A stretch of DNA of 64,000 nt from Robiginitomaculum sp. (GTDB taxonomy: Bacteria > Pseudomonadota > Alphaproteobacteria > Caulobacterales > Maricaulaceae). The stretch lies in the NCBI GenBank assembly GCA_021776635.1, contig JAJFFN010000035.1, positions 124,001 to 188,000 on the forward strand, given 5' to 3'. A program made the translations under genes and the position numbers. Positions 18,915-28,344 of this stretch are shown here, piece by piece; the first letter of the stretch is position 1; every line of letters starts with the position of its first letter. A model generated the notes under the pieces. It ran no database searches, was not told where the DNA came from, and saw nothing but the letters and a program-made list of their open reading frames with translations.

Positions 18915-20765
18915 ATGCAATTTGGCGAACATTTTATTGATGAGCTTAAAGCCCGCATCCGGCCTTCGGATGTGGTGGGTAAACATGTCAAATTAAAGCG
19001 CCAAGGCCGCGAATTTGCCGGGCTCTCGCCTTTTACCAACGAGAAAACGCCATCATTTTTTGTGAATGACGAAAAAGGGTTTTATCATTGTTTTTCTTCG
19101 GGCAAACACGGCGATGCTATTTCGTTCCTTATGGAAGTTGAGGGCCTAAGTTTCCCAGAAGCCGTAGAGCGGTTGGCAATTATGGCCGGTATGGAGTTGC
19201 CTGCGGCTGATCCACAAGCTGAAGCCCGCGCCGCATCTAACAAAAAAACAATAAGCTGGATTGAGCGTTCAAAAGAATTTTTTGAGAAAACCTTGCGGCG
19301 AGAAATAGGCAAAGAGGCACGAACATATCTAAAAACCCGAGGGTTGACGAACCAAGATTGTAAACGGTTCGGAATTGGTTTTGCGCCACATAGCTTTAGC
19401 GCATTGATCGACGAAATGGTGCAGCAAGGTGCATCCATAGAAAGGCTCGTTGAGGCAGGTTTGGTTATTCGGCCTGATGACAGCAGCCAAAACAAGAAAC
19501 CGTGGGACAGGTTTCGGGGCCGCATCATGTTCCCGATCACCGATGCGCGCGGGCGGTTGATCGCCTTTGGCGGAAGGGCCCTAGAGACGGAAGCTCCAAA
19601 TAAAAAAACAGCTAAATATCTCAACTCACCCGAAACCAATCTTTTTCACAAAGGCGGCGTCCTCTACCGTTACCCTGAAGCCCGCAAATCTTTACATAAG
19701 CCTGGCAATGGTGCGCGGGGGCTTATTGTAGCGGAAGGATATATGGATGTTATTGCCTTGGTGCGTGCCGGGTTTGAACATGCCTGTGCCCCGCTTGGTA
19801 CGGCCTTAACCGAAGATCAATTGGCGCTATTGTGGCGCGCCGGGCCAGAGCCAACGCTTTGTTTTGATGGGGATAAAGCAGGTCTTAGAGCTGCATTTCG
19901 TTCTGTGGAAAGAGCTTTGCCTTTGTTACGCCCTGGACAGACATTGCGCTTCGCCCTCTTGCCTGACGGGCAAGACCCGGACGATCTTTTGCGGGCTAAA
20001 GGTGTGGAGGCTATGCGAAAAGTGCTCGAAAGGTCTGTTCCTCTCGTTGACATGTTATGGCGCCGCGAGATTGAACGCGAAGTGTTGGATAGCCCTGAAG
20101 CAAAAGCCGGACTTAAAAATAGAATCTTCGGTGTATTACGCGATATCAGCGACCAAGGTGTACGCGAGCAATATAAAACGGCATTGCTGGAGCGGTTCGA
20201 CAAAGAATTTGGGCGTCCAAAATGGGTTCCCGGCAATAGTCCTTATCGCAAAAAAGGCGCATGGGGCGGCAAACAAAAGCCAACAAAATCACAACAAAAC
20301 AAAATGCAGCCACAAGCTCAACAAATTGCCCGCGAACGCCGCTTAATTGGCGCTGTTCTAGAATGGCCTGAACTCTTGGAGTGCATTGACCAAACTTTAT
20401 TTGGCTTGAAATTTAGCTCACCGGCTTGCGAGAACTTACAAAATGCCCTTTTAAATTATTGGCAAAACACAATAGCTGTTGATAAACGCGCGCTCATTGC
20501 CCATATAGAAGAAGAAGGAATGGCTGCAGCCATCAAGCCTTTTATGCGTGAACGCAATTTAGCCATTGCAGCAATGGGCGGCGTTGATGCAAAAATTGCG
20601 CAACGTCAGGCAATTTGGTTGACCGAAGCGCGAAAATTGATGCGCCGCGAAAGTAGTGGTGCGGCCAAAGAAGATACACGCGGGCGACTGGCTGATACCA
20701 TTCGCAGCGACCAGGCAAACGCACTACAACGTTTGTCACGCGCGATTGGGCCGAACCGGTCTTAA
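18915..20765 (+). CDS. dnaG: DNA primase
   Basis: Makes RNA primers at the replication fork. It has 616 residues. The N-terminal zinc-binding region is degenerate: of the usual CHCC ligands, three are replaced (Ser38, Thr41, Ser62) and only Cys59 is kept, although the flanking sequence (EKTPSF, FYHCF, GKHGD) is well conserved. The TOPRIM domain is intact, with EGYMDV near 275 and DGDKAG near 317. The C-terminal DnaB-interaction domain is preceded by a Gln/Lys-rich linker at about 450-470. It lies upstream of rpoD, as in the classic macromolecular-synthesis operon, with an intervening hairpin. Confidence 0.95.
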   Translation: MQFGEHFIDELKARIRPSDVVGKHVKLKRQGREFAGLSPFTNEKTPSFFVNDEKGFYHCFSSGKHGDAISFLMEVEGLSFPEAVERLAIMAGMELPAADPQAEARAASNKKTISWIERSKEFFEKTLRREIGKEARTYLKTRGLTNQDCKRFGIGFAPHSFSALIDEMVQQGASIERLVEAGLVIRPDDSSQNKKPWDRFRGRIMFPITDARGRLIAFGGRALETEAPNKKTAKYLNSPETNLFHKGGVLYRYPEARKSLHKPGNGARGLIVAEGYMDVIALVRAGFEHACAPLGTALTEDQLALLWRAGPEPTLCFDGDKAGLRAAFRSVERALPLLRPGQTLRFALLPDGQDPDDLLRAKGVEAMRKVLERSVPLVDMLWRREIEREVLDSPEAKAGLKNRIFGVLRDISDQGVREQYKTALLERFDKEFGRPKWVPGNSPYRKKGAWGGKQKPTKSQQNKMQPQAQQIARERRLIGAVLEWPELLECIDQTLFGLKFSSPACENLQNALLNYWQNTIAVDKRALIAHIEEEGMAAAIKPFMRERNLAIAAMGGVDAKIAQRQAIWLTEARKLMRRESSGAAKEDTRGRLADTIRSDQANALQRLSRAIGPNRS

Positions 20766-20782
20766 ATGTGCGTAAATAATTT

Positions 20783-20801
20783 GCTCATACCGAGTGTGAG
20801 C
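20783..20801 (+). other. Hairpin between dnaG and rpoD
   Basis: GCTCATAC (20783-20790) and GTGTGAGC (20794-20801) form an eight-base stem with one G-U pair and a three-base CGA loop. No T-run follows, so it is not an ordinary terminator. In E. coli the dnaG-rpoD junction is cut by RNase E to set different mRNA stabilities; a similar role is possible here. Confidence 0.4.
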
Positions 20802-20918
20802 ACGAAAATATAAGGCTCCACCTGCCTACGAAGCAAGGTTGTTTCGGGCGGGGCGGGGTTGTTTTGGCGTTGGAAAACTATGTTTTAGTGTTCCTGCGCT
20901 GCAAAATGGAGAAAGTTT

Positions 20919-23009
20919 ATGGCTAAACCAGCCACAAAAAAAGCAGCCGTTAAAAAGGCTTCCAAAACGGCAACTAAAAAACCAGCCAGCAAAAGCAACG
21001 GCGAGGAAACCGTTGTTAAAAAAACAAAAGCCGCGCCAAAAGAAAAAACCATCATGCTTGATATGAACGACGTAGCCGTTAAGCGGATGATTGCTGTCGC
21101 AAAAAAAAGCGGGCTTTTAGCCACGTCCGAGCTTAACAAACATTTGAACACGGAAGAGATCACGCCCGACCAAATCGAAGTGACGTTGTCCGAACTTTCT
21201 GAACTCGGTATTTCTGTGGTTGACGATAAAGACCAAGGGGACAGCTCCAATAACACACTGACCAAGGCGGATAGCCGCGTTGTCAAAGGTGGTAATTCCA
21301 AACCTGCACACGATAGAACGGACGATCCCGTGCGGATGTATTTACGCGAAATGGGTACGGTTGAACTTTTATCCCGCGAAGGCGAAATCGCCATTGCCAA
21401 ACGGATCGAAGCCGGTCGTGATACTATGATTAAAGGTCTGTGCGAAAGTGCGCTGACCTTCGAAGCCATTATGGTTTGGCGCGAAGAGCTGGAAGAAGAA
21501 CGTATTCTCCTTCGTGATATCATTGATCTGGACTCTACTTACAACCTGTCCATCGGCAATGTCCAAGAAGACCGTTCAGGTGCAGCCGTCAGACGTGAAA
21601 AAATAGAAAAGGGCGAGATCGAACCTGAAAAGGGTGAAAAAATAGAGAAGCCGCAACATGGGCCCGTCCTGGTAAAGGCGACCCATGCAGAGGGTGAGAA
21701 GACCTTAGAGGACGACGACGAGGAAGACGAAGACGAAAAAATCAATCTTTCTATGGCGGCTATGGAAGCTGAGCTTCGTGAAGGCATTTTCGAAATTTTA
21801 AACGCAATTGGTAGCGATTTTGCTCGCTTCCAAAACTTACAAGACATGCAAATCCGGGCACGCCTTAAAGGTAAGGTTTTGCGCAAACCGCAGTTGAGCG
21901 AATTTGAGGATCTGCAAGAACAAATCATCAAAGCTCTGAAATCCTTACAGCTTAACAACGCTCGGATCGAAGCCCTTGTCGGGCAGCTTTATGCCATCAA
22001 TAAACGCCTTATCGGCCTTGAGGGCAAATTAATGCGCCTCGCGGACGGCAATGGTGTGCCGCGCCAAGATTTTCTGGCTTGTTATTTGGGCAGTGAACTT
22101 AATCCCGATTGGGTTGAAGATTTAAAAGGACGCTCCGATGCTTGGGATAGATTTATTGGCCGCGAAAACCGTACTATTGAAAAACTCCGCGCCGAAATCG
22201 CCGAACAATCTCAAGAAACCGGCGTGCCGGTTGACGAATTTCGGCGTATTGTTCAGACCGTGCAAAAGGGTGAGCGCGAAGCCGCACAAGCCAAAAAAGA
22301 AATGGTTGAGGCCAATCTTCGCTTGGTGATTTCTATTGCCAAAAAATACACGAACCGCGGCCTGCAATTTCTTGACCTCATCCAAGAAGGTAATATCGGC
22401 CTGATGAAGGCGGTCGATAAATTTGAATATCGCCGTGGTTATAAATTCTCGACCTATGCAACATGGTGGATACGCCAAGCCATCACCCGCTCTATCGCAG
22501 ACCAAGCCCGTACCATCCGTATTCCAGTGCATATGATCGAGACTATCAACAAGATCGTCCGCACCAGCCGTCAAATTTTGCACGAAATCGGTCGCGAGCC
22601 GACACCAGAAGAACTCGCCAAAAAGCTTGCCATGCCGCTGGATAAGGTCCGCAAGGTGATGAAAATTGCCAAAGAACCGATTTCTCTGGAAACCCCTATC
22701 GGCGACGAAGAAGACAGCCAGCTCGGCGACTTTATCGAAGACAGTTCTGCCATCCTGCCAATTGATGCTGCCATCCAATCGAACCTGCGCGAAACAACAA
22801 CCCGCGTGCTGGCGTCCCTGACCCCACGCGAGGAGCGCGTTCTACGCATGCGCTTCGGTATCGGCATGAACACCGACCACACCCTAGAAGAAGTCGGCCA
22901 ACAGTTCAGCGTAACCCGCGAACGTATCAGGCAGATCGAAGCCAAGGCTTTGCGTAAACTAAAGCATCCAAGCAGGTCACGGAAGCTAAGGAGTTTCTTG
23001 AACCAGTAG
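20919..23009 (+). CDS. rpoD: RNA polymerase primary sigma factor
   Basis: The housekeeping sigma-70, 696 residues. It has a Lys/Ala-rich N-terminal tail (1-45), region 1.1 (about 48-105), region 1.2 ([11 protein letters not shown] near 130), a long non-conserved acidic insert around 260-280, region 2 with the -10-recognising block ([16 protein letters not shown]) near 510, and region 4.2 with the helix-turn-helix ([20 protein letters not shown]) at about 650. Its stop codon is followed at once by the ATG of the next gene. Confidence 0.97.
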   Translation: MAKPATKKAAVKKASKTATKKPASKSNGEETVVKKTKAAPKEKTIMLDMNDVAVKRMIAVAKKSGLLATSELNKHLNTEEITPDQIEVTLSELSELGISVVDDKDQGDSSNNTLTKADSRVVKGGNSKPAHDRTDDPVRMYLREMGTVELLSREGEIAIAKRIEAGRDTMIKGLCESALTFEAIMVWREELEEERILLRDIIDLDSTYNLSIGNVQEDRSGAAVRREKIEKGEIEPEKGEKIEKPQHGPVLVKATHAEGEKTLEDDDEEDEDEKINLSMAAMEAELREGIFEILNAIGSDFARFQNLQDMQIRARLKGKVLRKPQLSEFEDLQEQIIKALKSLQLNNARIEALVGQLYAINKRLIGLEGKLMRLADGNGVPRQDFLACYLGSELNPDWVEDLKGRSDAWDRFIGRENRTIEKLRAEIAEQSQETGVPVDEFRRIVQTVQKGEREAAQAKKEMVEANLRLVISIAKKYTNRGLQFLDLIQEGNIGLMKAVDKFEYRRGYKFSTYATWWIRQAITRSIADQARTIRIPVHMIETINKIVRTSRQILHEIGREPTPEELAKKLAMPLDKVRKVMKIAKEPISLETPIGDEEDSQLGDFIEDSSAILPIDAAIQSNLRETTTRVLASLTPREERVLRMRFGIGMNTDHTLEEVGQQFSVTRERIRQIEAKALRKLKHPSRSRKLRSFLNQ

Positions 23010-23654
23010 ATGAGTCGAATTAAACAAAAGGCAGGAATAAAAGGAAGCCAAAAATGGCTTCAAATTTGTGTAAAAGACAGTCCTGAATTACTGCAGCCCG
23101 CTAGCTATCCTAAGCTGGCATGGTTATCACCTCTAGCTTGCGATGATTATGCAGAATACCAAGATAGTTCTTTTTTGAAATTACTCGGAATGGATTATCT
23201 TAAGTCTCAATTAGAAGAGTTTTGGCCGCGTAAAGGTCCAGTTTGGGATGGCTTAGCCGTTGCAGGCGACACCGTTTTTCTTATTGAGGCCAAAGCTCAT
23301 TTAAGCGAATTTTTTACACCTGCCACGAGTGCTAGTAACAAGTCACGAGCTTTGATTAAAAAATCTCTTGCGAAAGTAAGCAATGAGCTTGGAGCTATCC
23401 CAAGGGCTTCTTGGAGTGAGGTTTTTTACCAATACTCTAATAGATTAGCTCATCTTTGGTTTTTAAGAAGCAATGGTGTAAATGCAAAAATGGTATTCGT
23501 TAGCTTTGTTGGTGACAATGAGATGCATGGGCCAGAAAATGAGTTGGAATGGGCTGTTATTTTTAAGGCCGCAGACTATGTCTTGGGCTTGCCTAAAAAA
23601 CATAAATTGTCGAAACATATAATACATGTCCATCCGGACGTTCGTAGTTTATGA
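23010..23654 (+). CDS. PD-(D/E)XK-like protein of unknown function
   Basis: A 214-residue protein. WDGLA (Asp80) followed by FLIEAKAH (Glu93, Lys95) has the spacing and hydrophobic strands of a PD-(D/E)XK nuclease core. The opening RIKQKAGIKGSQKWLQICV and the later YQYSNRLAHLWFLR and FVGDNEMHGP blocks resemble a widespread but uncharacterised family that I know only by its sequence pattern. The ATG directly abuts the rpoD TAG, with no SD at the normal distance, so translation probably depends on rpoD. The codons are more AT-rich than in rpoD, suggesting acquisition. A role in DNA cleavage or defence is a guess. Confidence 0.7.
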   Translation: MSRIKQKAGIKGSQKWLQICVKDSPELLQPASYPKLAWLSPLACDDYAEYQDSSFLKLLGMDYLKSQLEEFWPRKGPVWDGLAVAGDTVFLIEAKAHLSEFFTPATSASNKSRALIKKSLAKVSNELGAIPRASWSEVFYQYSNRLAHLWFLRSNGVNAKMVFVSFVGDNEMHGPENELEWAVIFKAADYVLGLPKKHKLSKHIIHVHPDVRSL

Positions 23655-24698
23655 CCGCCACCTAAGTGTCGTGGCTTTGACCGGATTAACAAAATTCCGT
23701 TTTTCTGCCCGCGACTTCGCCCATTCTTTTTTAAGCTGGTAATACCATTTTGCTTGCTTGTCGGCATCGTCGATGAGCATGAGGCGGGGGTCATGTTTTA
23801 GGCATTCTGCTTGTAATTTGATGATATCGCCGTCTTGGTTCAGGAATATATTTGCGCCTTTTTTGATGAAGGGTTTGAGGATTTTGACTATGGCCATGTC
23901 GGAGAAAAACACCGAGGTAATTTCTGTGTTGTTTTCGTCGATGGGCACGACTGCGGTGAAGGACAGTATGCTTTTCTTGCCGACAGTTATTTCTTCGGTA
24001 CGGACACCGGGGAGCCGGAAAGCAATTTCCGTTATTGGCTTGCCGCCGAGGATTTTATAACCGAGCGAGTTGGAAGATGGGGTGTGGGCGGCCATGGCCC
24101 AGCCCCGTTCACGCGGCTCAAATTTCTTTGCTTTATCGTGCATGGAACCACCCGTGCGCCACCACCATTGTCGGTGCAAGAACGACACATGAGCCGGATC
24201 CATCAGGCCTATAACGGCATGGTCCACATGGCAATTTAGCCTCAGGCGGTCGACGAAGATTTGTTTTTTATCAGCCATGTCCCAGCGGGGCGGTTCGCAG
24301 TCAGGCTCGCCTTTAAACTTGGCGTCTTTGGCAATATAAACCCATATGAGTTGCCCATCTTCGCGCACCGGAAAAGCACGGACTTTTATGCCGGCCGACG
24401 GGTCTTTTTGTCCGGAGCATATGGCCGGAATATGGGTGCAATCACCATCGTCTTGCCCAAAGCGCCAACCATGATAGGGACATTCCACGGTGCCGTCGTC
24501 CAAAATTTGTCCCGCTGATAACGGCGCGGCGCGGTGCGGGCATATATCGCGCAGAGCAAATATCTTACCGCCTTGCCCGCGTCCAACAACAATGGGCTGG
24601 CCCGCTATAGTTTTGTGGGTCATCTGACCATTTTTGAACTCGGACTTAAGTCCGGCGAAATACCAGGTGTCTTCTACGAATGTCAGTTTTGCGGCCAT
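23649..24698 (-). CDS. Rieske-type aromatic ring-hydroxylating oxygenase, alpha subunit
   Basis: A 349-residue oxygenase. The N-terminal Rieske 2Fe-2S domain has Cys53-x-His55 and Cys73-x2-His76 (CPHRAAP and CPYHGW). The catalytic domain has the mononuclear iron ligands Asp167, His170 and His175 in GLMDPAHVSFLH. The form resembles vanillate demethylase oxygenase-like enzymes; the substrate is unknown and no reductase gene is adjacent. Its 3' end overlaps the PD-(D/E)XK gene by six bases, tail to tail. It follows gluQ by eight bases and is probably co-transcribed with it. Confidence 0.88.
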   Translation of the reverse strand: MAAKLTFVEDTWYFAGLKSEFKNGQMTHKTIAGQPIVVGRGQGGKIFALRDICPHRAAPLSAGQILDDGTVECPYHGWRFGQDDGDCTHIPAICSGQKDPSAGIKVRAFPVREDGQLIWVYIAKDAKFKGEPDCEPPRWDMADKKQIFVDRLRLNCHVDHAVIGLMDPAHVSFLHRQWWWRTGGSMHDKAKKFEPRERGWAMAAHTPSSNSLGYKILGGKPITEIAFRLPGVRTEEITVGKKSILSFTAVVPIDENNTEITSVFFSDMAIVKILKPFIKKGANIFLNQDGDIIKLQAECLKHDPRLMLIDDADKQAKWYYQLKKEWAKSRAEKRNFVNPVKATTLRWRS

Positions 24699-24706
24699 GA
24701 TGCGTC

Positions 24707-25549
24707 TTATCCTAACTGGCTCGCGTGCGCCAGAGTATTTTGGGGGCTCGCGCCCGATTGCCGCAGGGCGCGTAGTGTCAGCGATTTATCGCGCTTGGAG
24801 AAACGTTTCCCGTCCTTGTCTACGAGCAAAGCATGGTGATGATAACGCGGTACAGGCCAGCCCATCAACTCTTGCAACAAGCAGTGAATGTGGGTGCTGT
24901 CTAACAAATCCACGCCGCGTACAATATCCGTCACACCCTGCAAAGCATCATCATGACAACACGCTATATGATAGCTCGTGCCGACATCTTTGCGCGCCAA
25001 AATAACATCTCCAAGCACGGCAGGACCGGCGCGGACTTTCTCCCCATTATTCATAAATGACAACCGGTTATATTGACGTCCCAGATATTCTTGTGAGCGG
25101 TACAAAGACAGCCGCCAAGCGTAAAGTTTACCTTCGGCGACAAGCTCTTTTTCTAGCCCTTCGTCCATAACTTCGCGCGGACCAGTATATGGTTCCCCTG
25201 GATTATGAGGGGCACGGGCGATCTCGTTTAAGATTTCCTTGCGCGTCTTAAAGCAGCGATAAACCAATTTCATGTCGCGCAATTTGTCCAGAACTGCAGC
25301 ATAATCAGCAAGGTGTTCGGTCTGGCGGCGTGTAGGCGTTGGCCATTTAAACCCAAGCCATGCCAAGTCTTCATATATGGCTTGTTCAAATTCCTCCTTG
25401 CATCTTGTGGTGTCGATATCTTCTATGCGCAGCAAACATTTTCCAGAGTTTTTTTTGGCAAACCCAAAGGCCAAAGCTGCGCTCGCGGCATGACCAAGAT
25501 GTAAATAGCCACTTGGAGACGGTGCAAATCTGGTGACAATTTCGTTCAC
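24707..25549 (-). CDS. gluQ: Glutamyl-Q tRNA(Asp) synthetase
   Basis: A short class I synthetase paralogue that attaches glutamate to queuosine in tRNA(Asp). The 280 residues contain the catalytic domain only. The HIGH-like signature is PSGYLHLGHA at 12-21 and the KMSKS-like motif is RFSKRDKS near 253. In the zinc site normally formed by C.C and a later Y/C pair, the first Cys is kept in YRCFKTRKE but the second is Lys. The later Cys is not seen either (PYTGPREV), so zinc binding seems lost. The lack of an anticodon-binding domain separates it from GltX. Confidence 0.88.
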   Translation of the reverse strand: MNEIVTRFAPSPSGYLHLGHAASAALAFGFAKKNSGKCLLRIEDIDTTRCKEEFEQAIYEDLAWLGFKWPTPTRRQTEHLADYAAVLDKLRDMKLVYRCFKTRKEILNEIARAPHNPGEPYTGPREVMDEGLEKELVAEGKLYAWRLSLYRSQEYLGRQYNRLSFMNNGEKVRAGPAVLGDVILARKDVGTSYHIACCHDDALQGVTDIVRGVDLLDSTHIHCLLQELMGWPVPRYHHHALLVDKDGKRFSKRDKSLTLRALRQSGASPQNTLAHASQLG

Positions 25550-25557
25550 GCGCTGAG

Positions 25558-25830
25558 TTATCCCGCAGCCTGTTCCATTCGTTTTGCTAGTGTCACATCT
25601 TTTTCAGTCAACCCGCCCGCATCATGGGTCGTGAGCGTCACATCAACTCGGTTATAAACATTATACCACTGGGGGTGATGGTTCATAGCTTCGGCGACAA
25701 TAGCAATTTCGCTCATGAAACCAAAAGCGGCGGCGAAATCCTTGAACTGAAAAACTTTGGTGATAAAATCGTCACCGCCGCTCCAACCCGGGAGATCTTC
25801 AGCAATTTGTTTTGGGTCTAGAAGATGCAT
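25558..25830 (-). CDS. phhB: Pterin-4a-carbinolamine dehydratase
   Basis: A 90-residue PCD/DCoH family protein that recycles the pterin cofactor of aromatic amino acid hydroxylases. The signature HHPQW, with the preceding AEAMN, is at about 47-55, and [11 protein letters not shown] follows. I use the ATG at 25830, preceded by AAAAGGA; the longer frame adds 19 residues without support. No phenylalanine hydroxylase gene is in the window. It is eight bases upstream of gluQ, forming a leftward unit with it and the Rieske gene. Confidence 0.9.
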   Translation of the reverse strand: MHLLDPKQIAEDLPGWSGGDDFITKVFQFKDFAAAFGFMSEIAIVAEAMNHHPQWYNVYNRVDVTLTTHDAGGLTEKDVTLAKRMEQAAG

Positions 25831-25937
25831 GCTATATCCTTTTGCAACATATTTTGGGAACATAATTATGACATGTTTGCGTTTCATATGCTATGGACAA
25901 TCGGGCAATTGATGTAACAGAGCAAAAGGACAATATA

Positions 25938-26327
25938 GTGGAAAAAACACCCCTGTTTTATATAGGTTTTAGCACTAATTTACGGCGCTTTTTTTTGGGG
26001 CTTACTGCAATATTCGCGTTTATCATTGCTGTAAAATCCTTATCGCCTGCCATGCCGACCCTGTCTATTTCCTATATAGATAAAGTCGCTCATTTGTGCG
26101 CATATCTTTTGTTAGGAGCAGTAGCTCTCCCCGCTTTTGCCAGTGTAAAACCAATTTTTGTTTGGGCGGGGCTTTGTGTTTTTGGCGCCAGCATTGAAAT
26201 AACACAAGGCTTGTTGAACACAGGTCGAACTTTGGATCCATTGGACGGTATTGCTAACGCAACTGGCGCATTGCTTGCGGTCGGGATCTGGATAATAATC
26301 ACTTGGCTTGCTCAAAAATTTACCTAA
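25938..26327 (+). CDS. VanZ-like membrane protein
   Basis: About 129 residues with four hydrophobic segments. The loop DKVAHLCAYLLLG near 45 and the GASIEITQ...R.LDPLDGIANATGALL block near 85-115 match VanZ-like proteins, whose function outside teicoplanin resistance is not clear. The start is set at GTG 25938, seven bases after AAAGGA. An ATG at 25893 in the same frame has no SD. It is divergent from phhB. Confidence 0.82.
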   Translation: MEKTPLFYIGFSTNLRRFFLGLTAIFAFIIAVKSLSPAMPTLSISYIDKVAHLCAYLLLGAVALPAFASVKPIFVWAGLCVFGASIEITQGLLNTGRTLDPLDGIANATGALLAVGIWIIITWLAQKFT

Positions 26328-26512
26328 ATCGCGGTACGCATGGTGAAACAAGAATTTTTCACTCTCTTGTTGCGCGAATATAACCCTTTTCTCGACTATT
26401 TTAGCTTCGCACACTGAACTAATCATTTGACCTTAGCTAAAACTTATCCTTATGGTTAATGTTAGTTTTGGGATTAATAGACAATTTAGGATAAATAGAC
26501 AAGGAGTGGGAA

Positions 26513-27634
26513 GTGATATCGTTTTCAAGGCCGACAACTTGCATTTGTTTGCTGCTGCTCTCCGTGAGCATTCCTTCCACATCTTTTGCTGGGCAATCCA
26601 GTGACAGTAAATCTGGAATAGCCATATGGGAACCAGACTTGGTGCCTTCGGGTGCTATAGCCGGAGAATGTTATGCGCGGGTTCGTATACCTGCACAATA
26701 TTCGAAGGCAGCCCAGAGCGTGAAAGTTGAGGAAGGATATTCTCGTCTTGCCGTAACCCAGCCAATACTGGACAGTCACCAAGAACAGGTTTTAACCAAA
26801 GAAGCCAGTGTTCGCTATGAAGTCCGCCAACCCGTATATAAAACTGTGTCTGAACAGTTTATGGTCAGACCTGCTTACAATAAATTGTCGGTCATCAAAC
26901 CAGAATTTAGCAGAATGACACACACCATCCAAACGACAGCGCCGCGTCTGGTTTGGAAGCGAGGCAACCCAACTAAATTACGCGCGCAGGGTTATACAGT
27001 TCACAGCACAGCCGACGATAGAGTTCTTAGACGCAGAACAAGGTCTACTAGTGGTTCTACAAGTGCAATCTCTCAATTTAATAACCAATTCCCTGCAACA
27101 CATTGCGGGCCAACTTGTGAAATTTGGTGCCTGGTTGAGGAACCCGGTGAAAGCGTAAGCTATAATCGCAAAGTTATGACTTCGCTTGGTAAAATTAAAC
27201 ATATACCCGTCCCAGCTAAATACAAAACTATCCGCAAACAAGTTGTTGTTGAGCCTGGTAGCGTTCGTGAAATACCTGTGCCTGCTGAATATGAAAGTGT
27301 GAGAGTGGAAAAAGTCGTCGACCAAGGCGGGCAGCATATGGTTGATGTGCCAGCAAAATATGGTAGTGTCGACAAACGCACCCTAATAAAACCAGAACGC
27401 TATGAGTGGCGCCGTGCAGTTTGTGCACCTGGAACTCTCAGGCGGGCACAAGCAAACTCAACCCGAGCCCGTTCGTCACGAGCAAATACATCCTCTTATA
27501 ATTCTACCCAATATGGCTCTTCCCAACATCGTTCTTCCCAACATCGCTCTTCAACGACAAAATCTTCGCAGCAAACAGGAACAACGAAAACAGGCCGTAC
27601 TTATTATTACGGAACCAACAAACCTGTAGAATAA
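26513..27634 (+). CDS. Secreted protein with repeated PAxY/VxPG motifs
   Basis: A 373-residue secreted protein starting at GTG 26513, with AAGGAG upstream. The signal peptide ends near AFA-G at about residue 26. An early GECYARVRIPAQY is followed by an array of short units. The clearest, at about 225-300, repeat the pattern IPVPA.Y..(V/I)....VV.PG. Single cysteines lie near 203, 207, 211 and 303. The tail (315-373) is Ser/Gln/Thr-rich low complexity. Similar repeats occur in front of OmpA-like domains in some marine bacteria, from memory; no such domain is present here. I infer a periplasmic or surface role. The true function is unknown. Confidence 0.75.
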   Translation: MISFSRPTTCICLLLLSVSIPSTSFAGQSSDSKSGIAIWEPDLVPSGAIAGECYARVRIPAQYSKAAQSVKVEEGYSRLAVTQPILDSHQEQVLTKEASVRYEVRQPVYKTVSEQFMVRPAYNKLSVIKPEFSRMTHTIQTTAPRLVWKRGNPTKLRAQGYTVHSTADDRVLRRRTRSTSGSTSAISQFNNQFPATHCGPTCEIWCLVEEPGESVSYNRKVMTSLGKIKHIPVPAKYKTIRKQVVVEPGSVREIPVPAEYESVRVEKVVDQGGQHMVDVPAKYGSVDKRTLIKPERYEWRRAVCAPGTLRRAQANSTRARSSRANTSSYNSTQYGSSQHRSSQHRSSTTKSSQQTGTTKTGRTYYYGTNKPVE

Positions 27635-27819
27635 ACTATTTTGTTAGAGTTTCCTGTTGTTTGATGCTTAGAGGCAGAACAACGCCCACCATTTTATTAT
27701 GCCCTTCTTTTTATTATTATGCATTTCACCCATTTTGTATAAATATTTCATAATGTCTAACATGCTTGTAGCATTTCCCCTTACACAGGTTATGTTGTGC
27801 CTAAATCAAGGTGCAAAAA

Positions 27820-28344
27820 ATGAGTGAAGACCAAAAATCTGAGAGATTAAAACGGCTATGGGATTTGGCGCCCATGTTTGTACAGGGGACCCCCCATGCA
27901 AAATTTCTAGGGTTTAAATTTGTCGCCATTGATATTGGTCGCGCGACCTTAAGCCTGCCGTATAACAAAAAACTAGTTGGCAATATTGATACGGGCATCT
28001 TGCACGGCGGTGTTTTGACGGCACTATTAGATCAGGCCTCAGGTCTTGCGGCGGTCTCATCATTTGAAACGGCTATGCCTGTGGCAACACTTGATCTTCG
28101 TATTGATTATATGCGCGCAAGCAAGCCTGGGAAAACGCTTATAGCCGAAGCGCACGCCTATAAAACCACGCGTCATCTGGTTTTCGTTCGCGCCGTTACC
28201 CACGACGGGGACGCAAATGATCCAGTCGCAACATCACAAGCCAGCTTTATGACCACCGCTCGTAATATGAAGAACGTAATCAGCCCGTTAGCCCGCACCA
28301 AGGCAATGGCAGATTTACCGCCTGCAACAAAGGCGAAAAAATGA
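27820..28344 (+). CDS. Hotdog-fold thioesterase (PaaI-like), first copy
   Basis: A 174-residue 4HBT/PaaI-type acyl-CoA thioesterase. The LHGGVLTALLDQASGLAA block, with its helix after the HGG turn, is the hotdog signature, and later ATLDLRIDYMR and ASFMTT strands complete the fold. I start at the ATG at 27820, eight bases after AAGG, in preference to the GTG three codons upstream. The substrate is unknown. It overlaps the next gene by four bases (ATGA) and begins a three-gene operon with a second thioesterase and a MATE transporter. Confidence 0.87.
   Translation: MSEDQKSERLKRLWDLAPMFVQGTPHAKFLGFKFVAIDIGRATLSLPYNKKLVGNIDTGILHGGVLTALLDQASGLAAVSSFETAMPVATLDLRIDYMRASKPGKTLIAEAHAYKTTRHLVFVRAVTHDGDANDPVATSQASFMTTARNMKNVISPLARTKAMADLPPATKAKK

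Noticed and set aside
27635-27819. A hairpin with GTTGTT/AACAAC arms after the secreted repeat protein
   Set aside because: The arms are six bases, the loop is long and no T-run follows.
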